Positions 29,798-40,275 of a DNA stretch of 64,000 nucleotides are shown here, in pieces. The notes beneath the pieces were generated by a model, which made no database searches, was not told where the DNA came from, and saw only the letters and a list, made by a program, of their open reading frames with translations. Position 1 is the stretch's first letter; each line of letters opens with the position of its first letter. The DNA comes from Hypomesus transpacificus (Eukaryota > Chordata > Actinopteri > Osmeriformes > Osmeridae). The stretch is taken from positions 14,583,205 to 14,647,204 of the forward strand of contig NC_061073.1 of NCBI RefSeq assembly GCF_021917145.1, read 5' to 3'. The translations under genes and the position numbers were made by a program.

Positions 29798-32700
29798 CTC
29801 TCCCTCCCTCCCTCCCTCCCTCCCTCCCTCCCTCCCTCCCGTCCCCTCCCTCCCCTCCCTCCCTCCCTCCCTCCCTCCCTCCCTCCCTCCCTCCCTCCCT
29901 CCCTCCCTCCCCCATATACACACCACTGAGACCCTAAAACTCCAGAACCCCCAAATACTGATCTGTTCAACTGGACTTACCATCAGAGGGAACGGGCTTT
30001 TTCAACGGAGTGAGCCGGATGTCTGTGACAGAGAAAAGAGATCCAAAGTAAGAGAGAAAAGGAGTGCTGAGAGAGAGAGATAGAGAGATAAGGAGGGGGA
30101 GTGTGAGGAGAGAAGGTCAGAAGCGTCTCGTTGAGATTTCTCGTTCTCTATGGTTTGAGGTCGTCCGTCCTTAAGCTGCCCCAGTGAACATAATTGTTTA
30201 CGCATCATATTTCCAACACTTTCAGCATGGAATAACATCTCACGACGGCAACCCACACCGTTACATCATGTTACACTGTTACATGGAGCTCCAAGCCCAT
30301 CGAGGACTGAGCAGGGGACTCTTACGGCCGTAGCGTCCAGCCCTGTGCTCTCCTCCCTGGGTGGACTGGCTCTTCTGCAGGCCTCCTATCCGGATGGGGG
30401 TCAGGCGGATGTCTGCAAGAACGCCACACACATCACTCACTTTCAGGGGCATTGTGTGAGTGTGTGTGTGTGGAGGGGGGGGTGAGAGAGAGTAAGACAT
30501 ATTAGATCGGCATGTGTGTCAGGATTCCCACCAGTGCAGTGATCCCAGTAGCGGAGTGTGTCTCTCCGTCTTGGTGCTGCTGTGGGTGTGGGTGCATGTT
30601 CCTGCCTGCCTGTCTTGGGAAGGCCATGGTGGAGGTGCTGTCGATACCTTTCGCTAGCCTCCAGCAGGGCTGCGTGCAGGTCACAGCTGTGGTGACAGGA
30701 GCGCTGGAGGCCAGGGAACGTCCTACTGCTCACCTCAGAGAACCTCAGCACGCAGCCTGGAGGGGTCACGACACACACACACACACATCAGAACTACATC
30801 TCAGCACACAAACACACACACACATCAGAACTACATGTCAGCACACACCCTTGTAACATGTGGGTGGACGTGTCACCACCAAATGCTTCCCGGGCCTTCT
30901 ACTACCTGAGCACCGATGTGTCGAGGGCTTGTGTGCGGCCTCTGGGGTCTCCAGGATCTTACTGATCTCACTGTCCAGCAGCTCTGAACACAAGGACAGA
31001 ACATCTGAAAGAGAGATAGTGTGTGCGCGTGAGAGAGATAGAGAGCGGCAGGCTTATTGAACTGCTAACTAGGTGGGTTTATTCAATCCCACCAATCTTA
31101 TCAGCCTCCTGTACTGTACATACTGTACAGAGCCCTCCTGTGCACAACAAGCTGCCGTAAATAACAAACCTGTTCACTCCCATGTTTCCTACCTACCTTC
31201 GTCGTCGATCCAGTTCTTGGGGCGAGGAGGTGCCCTGGGCTGAGCAGGGAGTGGCAGCTTGAACACCAGGCTAAAGGGGATGGTGTGGGGGAGGGGAGAC
31301 AGATGTGTGAGATAGCAGCAACAACAAGACTCCCACAAACATGAGCTGGACTACAAAGTGGCGTTTGGGAAGGCCATGGGGTTTCCAGAGTATACAGCTG
31401 GTCTACTTCCAGGACGTGTATTTCTGTGAGGAGCTGAAAGGGGGGCAGCGCTGACCTGTCCATGTCTGTTTTTCTGGCTCCCTCCAGTGGCGGGGAGGTG
31501 GAGGTGAAGACTGTTCCCGTCCCCCTGCAGACGGAGCTGCTCTCCTCCCTGTCCACAGGAGGTTGCCCTGGGTTACCAGCTGCGGCGTGGGCAGCAGGGG
31601 CTGACGTGGCATGTGTACGTGTGGGCTCAGCCATCCCATAATGCTCGGCCCGGGCGTGCGTGCGCACGCGAGGCGCCGAGGGTTTGAGCTGCTGCTCTCC
31701 CGTAGCGCCCGCGTGCGGGGACGAGCTCAGCCTCTCCTTCCCACAGCCTCGGCTCCTCTCCCTCCCTCTCTGCGTGTCTCGCTCCGTGGGCCTCTCCGCC
31801 CGTGCCCCGGCCTCTCTCTGAGCCTCTGTCTGAGCCTCGGTCTGAGCCTCGGTCTGAGCGGATGTGACTGGGAGCGCAGAGTGGTTTTCTCTCCTTTGGC
31901 TGGAGTGGGAGTGTGTATGGGCCCTCCCTCGCTCCATGCTGAGGGCTTCATGTGGTTCCTCCCCGCCATGGAAAATCTGCCTCCTGACCCACTTCTGTCA
32001 TCACAAAACAGGAAGACCGACGCAAATGGGACAATTATATCCGTGTGTTATTAGACAAGGTTGCGCAAAGCGTGGCTTTACCAGGAAGTGGGGTGGGCCG
32101 ATGAAGACGCGGCGCACTCACCCCAGAGCTTGGCTCTGTGTCTCCGTGCTGTTGTGTCCCCTGTCGCTGGTCTTCTCTTCGGTCCGGCCTTTCTCTCCTC
32201 TCCATCATGGGCCCACAGGGAGTCATCTCTTCCCTCCACTCCTCAGACCTCCTCTTTCCTCTCCCTCCTCCTTCCCCGTCGCTCCGCTCGTCGGCAGTCG
32301 GGACGGGCGTCTGCTCGCCGCGCCTCCCCCGTTCCCTCTCTCCGTGGTTCCTCTTTCCCCTTCCGGGCTCCCCCCCTTGGGCTCTCCCCACCCACTGAGG
32401 CACGGGGGCAGGGTGGGACATTAAGGGATGGGAGAGGGGTGAAGGTATGGCCTCCGCCAACCATTGTTCGAGGGTTTGCTGTTCCGGGGTCTCCCTGTCC
32501 TCCTCATGCCTCCTCTGAGCCCACCGAGAAACACAAACAGGATACAGTCAGTGTGCGAGGTAGGTCTTTAGAAAAGGGATCTGTCTAATTGATGCTGATG
32601 AAGTCACCTTGGCCTGCTCTCTCTCAAACTGCTTGATTTTGTGCAGCATCTCTCTGGCTGACCTCCAGCAGGCCTCCAGGTCCTCAGGGGTGTCCACTTG

Positions 32701-35007
32701 CCCAGCCTGGCCCTGCCTAGCCTGGCCCTGAGCTTGCCCCAGGGCAGGGCCTCTGAGGGAAACCGCTACAGAACAGAGGGACAGAATTCCTTAGTATGAT
32801 AACAGTTACGCAATCCTGCCGTTCATCCGATAAAAGATTCAAGTGTGGTGGAATGACCTTTAAGTACAAGTCTATTCTGTCTGTGATTGCCTAAGAGTGT
32901 GTGTGTGTGTGTGTGTTCTCACTGGCTTGTTTGCAGGTGTGCAGCAGGAAGGTGGCAGCTTTCCTCACTTCCTCGTTGTGAGCGTCGGTGAGCACGGAGA
33001 TGATGACAGACAGCCCCCCACACTGCACCAGCTGAGACTGGTGCTCCTCTGCAGAGCGGGAAAACTCACTGAGACAGAGGGCTCCTTTTCAACAATCGAT
33101 CGAACGAGGCTTGAAACCTAGTTTCCACGACCGAAAACCCCACATTTCTGGATGTGCATTCCAAAAGCGAGCATTAAATGCCTTAAGTACAACTCCGAGC
33201 AGGTGTGATTGCACCAGCATGGGTGTAAATGCAAAAACAAAGTGGTTTTGATTCCTACACGGAAAGGCCTGACTTGACCAGGTTTTCCATATCCATACGA
33301 GCCCTGTTAGGAAGTAAGAAGATAGGCAAATTGCACCCAAACGCGCCCGGTCATACCACAGGCTTCAGTGCAGTGTCCCAGGGCGAGGATGACAGACAGC
33401 TGGTCTCTGGGGTCCACGTTGGGGCTGGTCAACAGGGGGAGGAGCTGTTCCACCACGTGGTGCCGAGCTAAGCCTGAAGCAAGGGCGGCTACACAAACGG
33501 AACAAGAGAGAGAGCGGTTTGGAGAGGGAGAAAGAGGAACCCAGAGAGACAAAGGCGAAGATATGAGGGAATGTGTCACAGTGAGGTGTCACGTGACATG
33601 TGTGGCCTGTGTTGGTGTGTGTAGTGTGTTGGTGTTGGTGTTGGACTCACGGTTGTCACTTATACAGGCTGAAAGGGTCTTGGCCATTATACAGGACAGC
33701 TCACAGGCAAGTGGGCTTTGGGTGGCATTAGAGGATACTCGAATCAGTGTGAGAGTCAGAGTTTCCAAACCACCCATTGATGAAAAACTCTCCTGAGCCA
33801 AATCTGAAAAAGTAAAGAGAAAAAGAGACAGTTAGAGTGGTGGGGAAGTAAGTTGTTGTGATGATAGCCATCATTCAATACTGTACTGTTTACATTCAGT
33901 ATTTCCCTATTCCACCCCCCCTCTCATACTCACTGTTGTTAGAGACCGTCATGGTTATGAAAAAGCAGATGGGCTGTACCAACTCAGTGCGGGGGAGAGC
34001 CATCTGCTGCAGCCAGACTCGGATCTGAGGAAATGCTGATACACAGATCATCTGACTCTCCTCTGAGGGGGAAAGGGGTTGAAAAAAATTCAGTTCACTT
34101 TCCTAATTTGTTTCATCCTCCACAACATAATACTCCAGTCAAATAAGAGTGTTTTTTTTCATACACACTAGAGAAAGGGTTATATATCCACGGTACTAGT
34201 AACACATAGAACCAGACAGACAAGTCTTCATACCGTTCTGAGGATTGTTGACACAACCACAGAGGGCGCTGGACACAGACTTCCACAGCTGGTGGAGCTG
34301 AGAGATGTTGGCAGGCTCCGCTGAAGCCTCGCTGGAGAGAGGGAAACGGGTCCTGTGTCGAGCAGAGGAACCATTCACAAACACGGGGAACTCCTCAGAA
34401 AAGAGCTCAAGGGGCGAAGAGCACACTCTTATAGACAACAGAGATCTTGGGAGGGAGGTGTTCTGCCGTCTACCTGAAAAGGTCCAGCAGGATGTCCAGG
34501 CAGCCGGTGGACTGGGCGAAGGTCTGCCCTGACCCTAGAGCCCAGAAGAACACAACAGGAGCCAGTTAGATTCACAGATGCCATCAGCAATATATAGACT
34601 TGCATCTCCCAAACTGAGAAATGGAATATGATGACAAGTTGATCTTACTGTTGTTGGCAACCAGTACAGAGAGCAGATAAACAGCCACTCTCTTCAGCGT
34701 GAGGGGACAGTCCTGTGTCAGACGGTCAGCCAGGTCTGAGAAAGTCTCTTTTCTGCACAGAGCTTGTTTACAGTACACTACCAACACAAGAGGAGTTAGG
34801 AGGAGGTGTCCATTGGAAGTCTCAACAATACCAATAGCTCAACAAAACTAACAAATAAAACAAACATACCATTATTCTCTGCGAGCATCCCCAGAGTGAA
34901 TAGTGCCGTCTCCTTGACCTCACAGTGAGCGCTGGACTTGGAGAGGTTGTACACAAACACCACTCCTCCCATGTTTCTGAACAGGTCCACATTCTCCTCT
35001 TGAGATG

Positions 35008-35083
<76 letters not shown>

Positions 35084-35635
35084 GGGGGGGGGGAGAGAGA
35101 GAGGGAGAGGGAGAGAGAGATGGACACAGAAAACAAAATAACATAAGCAGCTACTAGCCAGCTAAAAGTTATTGAGTGTGTGCTACTGTTCAAGTGTGTC
35201 AAACCTCTCTGTTGACAGATTGAGTAGATAGTGAGCAGAGCTTGTTTCTGTGAATCTGGCCAATCCATCTGATACTTCAGACATTCCAGCAACAGAGTCA
35301 GATCTGTTTTGGTGGCTGTAAGGGATGACATATTTTAAAGACAAAACACAATCCCCAAAAAGAAGGCCAATCCAAACGTTATACTGAAAGGTCACACAGC
35401 TGTAACCTTAAGTCATACCTGCTAACTAGCTATCCAACACTCACCATGGTGATTACTTTGGCAGGTGACATCCATCCCTGTTAAAGCCTCAGCCTGTAAT
35501 TTTTCATGGAAGTAAACGTGGACATAGTTAGCAAGATTCGGGTGTTGAGGTTGAGGTGTTTACCAGCAAACTATCAAGCTGGCTAAAGTAGGGAAGAGCT
35601 AGCTTAAATTGTCCTTCCTCGGACATCACACTCAT
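27348..35635 (-). CDS. terb1: TERB1, telomere repeats-binding bouquet formation protein 1
   Basis: Meiotic protein that, with TERB2 and MAJIN, ties telomeres to the inner nuclear membrane. Exons run from 35635 down. The first two (35564-35635, 35445-35493) code MSVMSEEGQFKLALPYFSQL and EALTGMDVTCQSNHH; exon 3 (up to 35315) continues in frame with TKTDLTLLLECLKYQMDW, where human TERB1 has IKTDLHLLLECLKYQMD. ARM-repeat exons follow between about 35.3 and 32.6 kb, including ALFTLGMLAENN, VNNPQNG, LACELSCIMAKTLSACISDN and LALGHCTEACG. A low-complexity middle part lies at about 32.5-31.2 kb. Then come CHHSCDLHAALLEASERYR (30.5-30.76 kb), two DIRLTP mini-exons, and the Myb exon (27563-27713) with VQKFGPSWNSILWAYPF and NNVDLAMKYRRL, a telobox-like third helix. 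If the gtatgt donor after the Myb exon is used, the stop is at 27348; another frame of the last exon would end at 27320. Not every middle exon was resolved. Introns hold very large GA/CT tracts. Confidence 0.9.
28319..28520 (+). repeat. (GA)n polypurine tract in TERB1 intron
   Basis: About 200 bases of gagaga with aggagagaagg interruptions. The open frames across it on either strand are low-complexity artefacts. Confidence 0.95.
28756..28960 (+). repeat. Second polypurine tract in TERB1 intron
   Basis: Degenerate gagagaaag units with a run of G at about 28788-28797. Confidence 0.9.
29731..29912 (+). repeat. (CT)n then (CCCT)n tract in TERB1 intron
   Basis: Pure CT changes to ccctccctccct for about 110 bases, ending less than 100 bases from the 29981-30022 exon. 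The four open frames across it are artefacts. Confidence 0.95.
29981..30022 (-). other. terb1: TERB1 mini-exon b (DIRLTP)
   Basis: Acceptor ctctgtcacag and donor gtaagt bracket 42 bases coding (D/H)IRLTPLKKPVPSD. Length is a multiple of three with phase 1 at both ends, so it can be skipped without frame loss. It repeats the opening of the exon at 30326-30412. Confidence 0.75.
30326..30412 (-). other. terb1: TERB1 mini-exon a (DIRLTP)
   Basis: Acceptor ttcttgcag and donor gtaaga bracket 87 bases coding DIRLTPIRIGGLQKSQ and on. Phase 1 at both ends. It starts with the same acatccg and the same six residues as the exon at 29981-30022. Confidence 0.75.
35013..35122 (+). repeat. (GA)n-(G)n tract in TERB1 intron
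   Basis: About 60 bases of GA, then some 20 consecutive G, then GA again, starting only some 14 bases upstream, in the transcript sense, of a TERB1 ARM exon (acceptor near 34999). On the coding strand it is a long CT and C run. Confidence 0.95.
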
Positions 35636-35905
35636 CTTGTCAATAAATTCTCCAAGATGACAAACTCATAGCTAGCTAATCAAATCATAAATTTGTAAGG
35701 AACGTCTATCATTGGATTCAAACATATTTATAATTTAATTAATATTTTTAGGATAATTTCTGACTTCAGTATGCCGCTGAGGTGATGTCTACGGCAGGTG
35801 TCGGGACAGGGTTATGGAAATATTAATCTCGCGCTGTTTTCCAAAGTGAATTGCAAGGCCCCTCGTGACCTGTGAGTGTCGCTCCACTCAAAAGTTTTAG
35901 CCATG
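35636..35905. promoter_or_regulatory. Bidirectional promoter between TERB1 and PDP2
   Basis: Only about 270 bases separate the TERB1 start codon (minus) from the end of the likely first PDP2 exon (plus). That exon ends ttttagccATG|gtaagtg at 35905, a strong donor placed directly after an ATG. Transcription start sites are not visible, so the extent is inference. Confidence 0.55.
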
Positions 35906-36483
35906 GTAAGTGAACGTGCTCCGACAGCTGGAAGTGACGTCTGTTTGTCCTTCTCATTCCTGGCCTTTAAATTTGTCAAACGTCGGTAGATTCTAGCTGG
36001 ACAATCTGAACTGTATGCTAGCTGCTACTGAACATCAGATGGGTAGGTAGGCTGCTTGCTAGCAATTTTCGTGTATTGTACTGACACTATAGCTAGCTAT
36101 GCTAACGTAACTTAGTTTAGCTAACATCGTTAGGATCATCAAATACTGTACCTATCTTCAGTACAGTACTAGTGCAAATTAGTAAGGCCAGAGGAACAAC
36201 CATCTCTAGTACTAGTGGCTAACTGAACGTATTATGTATTACTAAGGTTAGTTACATTCTTTACTTAGGATCTGTTTTTAATATATAACTGTTAAAACTA
36301 GCTAAAACAATAAAGCCAACCGGACGGATATGCAGGCGAGCTACTGTTTAATTTATGCTATTAAATCGAACTGTGCAGGGCTTGCATTTTAATAGTCTAA
36401 ACTGATCTTTAATGGATGTCTTTAATCCAGGAACTTCCAGTCTGAATTAACAGAAAGCCACTGTTCCTGCACTCATCTGAGAT

Positions 36484-39219
36484 ATGTCTGGTCATGCGTG
36501 TGCCCGCATCCTACACAGAACCACAAGATGCACACGGACACACTCTCCGCTGGTGGGTATCTTCTAAGAGAATAACATTTAAAATAGTACGATGAATATT
36601 TTCCGTAACTGAAGACAATATTTTTCCTCTTCCTGTAGTGTCACCATTATGGCCACTGCTTGCCATCCGCATCTTGGTGGCCTTTAGCCCAGACTATCTG
36701 CCTCTCCTCCAGGGCATGCTCCCATGTAGGACGCTTTGGCAGCCAAGGTTCTAGTCCCAGGTCCCTGGCTGGCTTTGACTTTCAAACTCAAAGGCTTCTC
36801 TCAACACGGCAGGATATGGATTTCCAGCACAACCGGGTCCAGATTAACAGCATTTTAAGAACCAATGAGCAGGTATCATATTTATGGGAAAAAAAAATCA
36901 TTCTATATGCTGCTACATGAACCTCAGCATTTTTTAATCTGTGATGTAATTTACCCTCAACCAAGACCAAACAAAAACTGTTCAGAACTGGTAGCAGTAT
37001 TTAAGTTCAGGTTTCAGTCACTGTTTATGGAGTCACATTTGACTGTGTTGCAGTCTGTGAGTGTCCCTGAGTTCGATGGGAGGGGTCTTAGCGCTGTGAG
37101 GAAGTTTGACAGCAACCAGCTGCCAGCCAACACGCCCAACGAGGACCGCCGCAGCACTGCCACCTGCCTACAGGTATGAGTCTCATCCTCAGATGGCTGA
37201 GCGGTTTGGGAATCTGGCTATTAATCAGAAGGTTGCCGGTTTGATTCCTGGCTGTGCAAAATGACGTTGTGTCCTTGGGCAAGGCACTTCACCCTACTTG
37301 CCTCGGGGGGGGGGGGGGGGGGGGGATGTCCCTGTACTTACTGTAAGTCGCTCTGGATAAGAGCGTCTGCTAAATGACAATGTAAATGTCCCCCAGCCCT
37401 CCTCCCCCTCATCCTGCCTCTCTCCATCCCATAAACACCCCTTTTGATGTCCCACATCCCCCTCCCCCTGAACTCAGTACATTGTTGAATCTGTGCCCCT
37501 CCCCCCCACACCTTCCCCAGACTAAAGGAATGCTGTTTGGAGTGTTTGACGGCCACGGGGGCTGGGCATGTGCCCAGGCGGTCAGCGAGCGGCTGCTGTA
37601 CTACGTGGCTGTAGCCATGATGTCTCAGCGTGGCCTGGAGGAGCTGGAGCGGTGTGTGGAGCAGGGCCAGCCCCTGCCTCCCATCCTGCAGTGGTACAAA
37701 CACCACAGCGACTACAACTACCGCGAGTCTGCCTCGCTCTACGTCGACCACCTCAGAGTCTTCTGGCAGGAGCTGCTGGACAGCGAGGAACACGGCGATG
37801 GCATGAGGTGTGTTGCTATCTTTCTCTCCCAAAAAAGTATGGTGTTGTGTAGTTCCATTATTGCTTCCCTTTTTTTTTTGGGGGGGGGGGGGCGGTTTGG
37901 AACATTTCAGTTGTTTTTCTTCCATGTAAAGTCTGCCCTTACCCCCCCCACCTTGTCCAGCCCCCCTGATGCCCTGGCCCATGCCTTCAAGCGCCTGGAC
38001 ACAGATATATCCCTGGAGGCCCAGGTCCCTTTATCCAGTGACCTCATGAGAAGCACAGCCATACAAGTACAGTACAGGCTACACATCGAAACCATGCTGA
38101 GACGTCGTTTCTTTTCGTCACACCATCCCATTCTGAAACCAATCTGTTCCGATCCATGTCTTCCTCCAGGTAGCGTTTGCTGGCTGCACTGCGTGTGTGG
38201 CTCACGTGGGGCCTGAGGGCATCCATGTGGCCAATGCGGGGGATTCCCGGGCAGTGCTGGGGGTGCAGGAGACGGACGGATCCTGGAGCGCACTGCCCCT
38301 ATCTTTTGACCACAACTCCCAGAACCAGTCTGAGATGAAGCGGATCCGGGCTAAACACCCCCCCTCAGAAAGGGACACGGTTGTCATGGACGACAGACTG
38401 CTGGGAGTAAGTCACTGATGCGTAGGAACACTGGACCCTGATATGTTGATTTCAAACTTTTTGATCATGCACCTAACATGTCTGTTGAGCCATTCTTTAT
38501 ACATGAATGTTATTTCTGCTCCTCAGGTCCTGATGCCCCTCCGTGCTTTTGGTGATGTCAGGTTTAAGTGGAGCCGTGAGCTGCAGCAGAACGTTCTAGA
38601 CAGCCTGGAGTCCGGAGTGGACCTGGACTCTCTCAACCTGTACCAGTACACCCCACCCAACTATCTTACCCCTCCTTACTTGGATGTTGCTCCTGAGCTG
38701 GTCTATCACAAGCTGCGGCCTCAGGACCGCTTTTTGATCCTGGGCTCTGACGGGCTGTGGGATGAAATGGGAAACGAGGAGGCGGTGCGCCTGGTCGGGG
38801 AACACCTGACTGGGATTCACCTACAGGTGAGGATTTGAAAGGGCCCGGAGCTGCCAAGTCAAGGTCTTAAATGAGGGAACTGTGTGTATTGAGTATGTAC
38901 AGAAATGCATGTGTTCACATACTGTTTTGTGTCTCCTTTCCAGGCTCCAATGTCTGCCAGCGAGAGGCAGCTGAACCTGGGCCGGATGCATGAGCTGCTG
39001 CAGAGACGGCTCGCTCGTGCCGACCCCTCTCCAGATCCCAACGCTGCCACACACCTCATCAGGCATGCCTTGGGCACGGGGGAGTATGGAGAGCTGAGCC
39101 AGGAGAGGCTGGCCGCCATGTTGGCACTACCGGAGGACCTGGCCCGCATGTACAGGGATGACATCACAGCCACTGTGGTGTACCTGAACTCTGACCTGAT
39201 CAAGACTCACCATAGTTAA
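36484..39219 (+). CDS. pdp2: PDP2, pyruvate dehydrogenase phosphatase catalytic subunit 2
   Basis: Mitochondrial matrix PP2C-type, Mg-dependent phosphatase that dephosphorylates and reactivates pyruvate dehydrogenase E1 alpha. Eight coding exons join in frame from ATG 36484 to TAA 39217-39219. The first two code a basic, Ser/Arg-rich mitochondrial leader. FDSNQLPANTPNEDRRS and MLFGVFDGHGGWACAQAVSE carry the PP2C metal motif (DGHGG). Later come HVANAGDSRAVLGVQE, RAFGDV, LILGSDGLWDEM with the second metal Asp, and NAATHLIRHALG. The C-terminal LPEDLARMYRDDITATVVYL agrees with PDP2 more than PDP1, as does DGHGG (DGHAG in PDP1). Catalytic Asp and Gly residues look intact. A SINE lies in the intron at 37190-37388. 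A 53-bp tandem duplication starts in the last codons and runs past the stop. Likely poly(A) signal AATAAA near 39923. Confidence 0.93.
37190..37388 (+). mobile_element. tRNA-derived SINE, near full length
   Basis: Begins agatggctgagcggtt (A box region), continues with ggttgccggtttgattcc (B box region), then ggcaaggcacttcaccctac, a run of some 20 G, tgtccctgtacttactgtaa and the tail cgctctggataagagcgtct. It lies in a PDP2 intron. Confidence 0.9.
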
Positions 39220-39271
39220 CAGCCACTGTGGTGTACCTGAACGCTGACCTGATCAAGACTCACCATAGTTG
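39166..39271 (+). repeat. 53-bp tandem duplication across the PDP2 stop
   Basis: acagccactgtggtgtacct to catagtt occurs at 39166-39218 and again at 39219-39271 with two differences. Copy 1 is the coding end, copy 2 is 3' UTR. Confidence 0.95.
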
Positions 39272-40275
39272 ACAGGCAAACTCTCACTGTCTTACTGACA
39301 GATGTATTTTCTCTCTTGAGTCAAGCAGACTAGTGGTGTCACATCTACAAGCTGGATTTCATACACTGGACGCTTATTTAAAGAGGCTACCTCATTATGG
39401 AGATAATCTAAAACATTTCCATTAAAATAATTCAGGATATTTATTCTTGCCCATTGCGATCCTTTTAATTTGACACAGATCAGGATTCTGCAGTTCATGT
39501 TACTTTGCCGGACACTTCATGATTTTAAAGGTCAATTTTAATGGACGTGTTGCACAACCTCACTTTATTCTCATAGGTCAAATTGTATGTAGGAAATAAT
39601 AAAAAATTATTTTTATGTTTCAGAACATTGCTTTTTCAAGAAATGGCTTTAGACAATCTACAGAAAGTGCGTTGGTTATTGTTTTTATAATGTATTATAT
39701 TCTGCATCATAAATATACTTTTTAATTTATTCACTTTAGAGTTGAATGCAGATGAAGCCATCCATTGTTGTGTTTTCCTTGTAATTGACGCATCTGGCTA
39801 TTGTTAGTGGTTTGTTGTGGAGGTTAATACTCAGTTGTGATTCAATAGAATGTGATTTTATCACTCATACAATTATTCCCTCCTTTGGCTATTTTATAAA
39901 ATCCATTGATTTAAGACTAAACAATAAAGATTATTTTTATTTGTATATTGACATTGGTTATGTATCTGCTACTATCGCACGTACACAATCATTTTTCATA
40001 GATGGGCTGTTTTATTGAGTGGACAATACGATAGTCCTTGCATTATGCAATGTTTGGACATTGTTACTCTTGTATAGAGTCAGTGGAGCCTGTCCTACCT
40101 AACAGTGCATCAGCCATGGTAAACAACACTAAAGCTGAGTCCTACAGAAAGTGAACCGACCTCAAATTCACCCGGGACTGGAACCACAGCGTCTACAATA
40201 CAGATTCCATCGGAAGATGGATGTGTGTCTTCACTGTTACACACACAGGCATCTTCAGGTCGGTCCCAGTGGAAC
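39272..40275. other. Shared 3' flank of PDP2 and the cadherin
   Basis: Probably 3' UTR from both sides. AATAAA for PDP2 near 39923 (plus) and AATAAA for the cadherin on the minus strand near 40011-40016 are less than 100 bases apart. No other exon is seen. Confidence 0.6.

Noticed and set aside
28208-30083. Long open frames rich in Ser-Leu, Arg-Glu or Gly-Arg on both strands.
   Set aside because: They are translations of GA, CT and CCCT microsatellites inside TERB1 introns.
35315-35331. MSSLTATKTDLT as the TERB1 start.
   Set aside because: The first codons are an intron acceptor (cccttacag); upstream exons join in phase.
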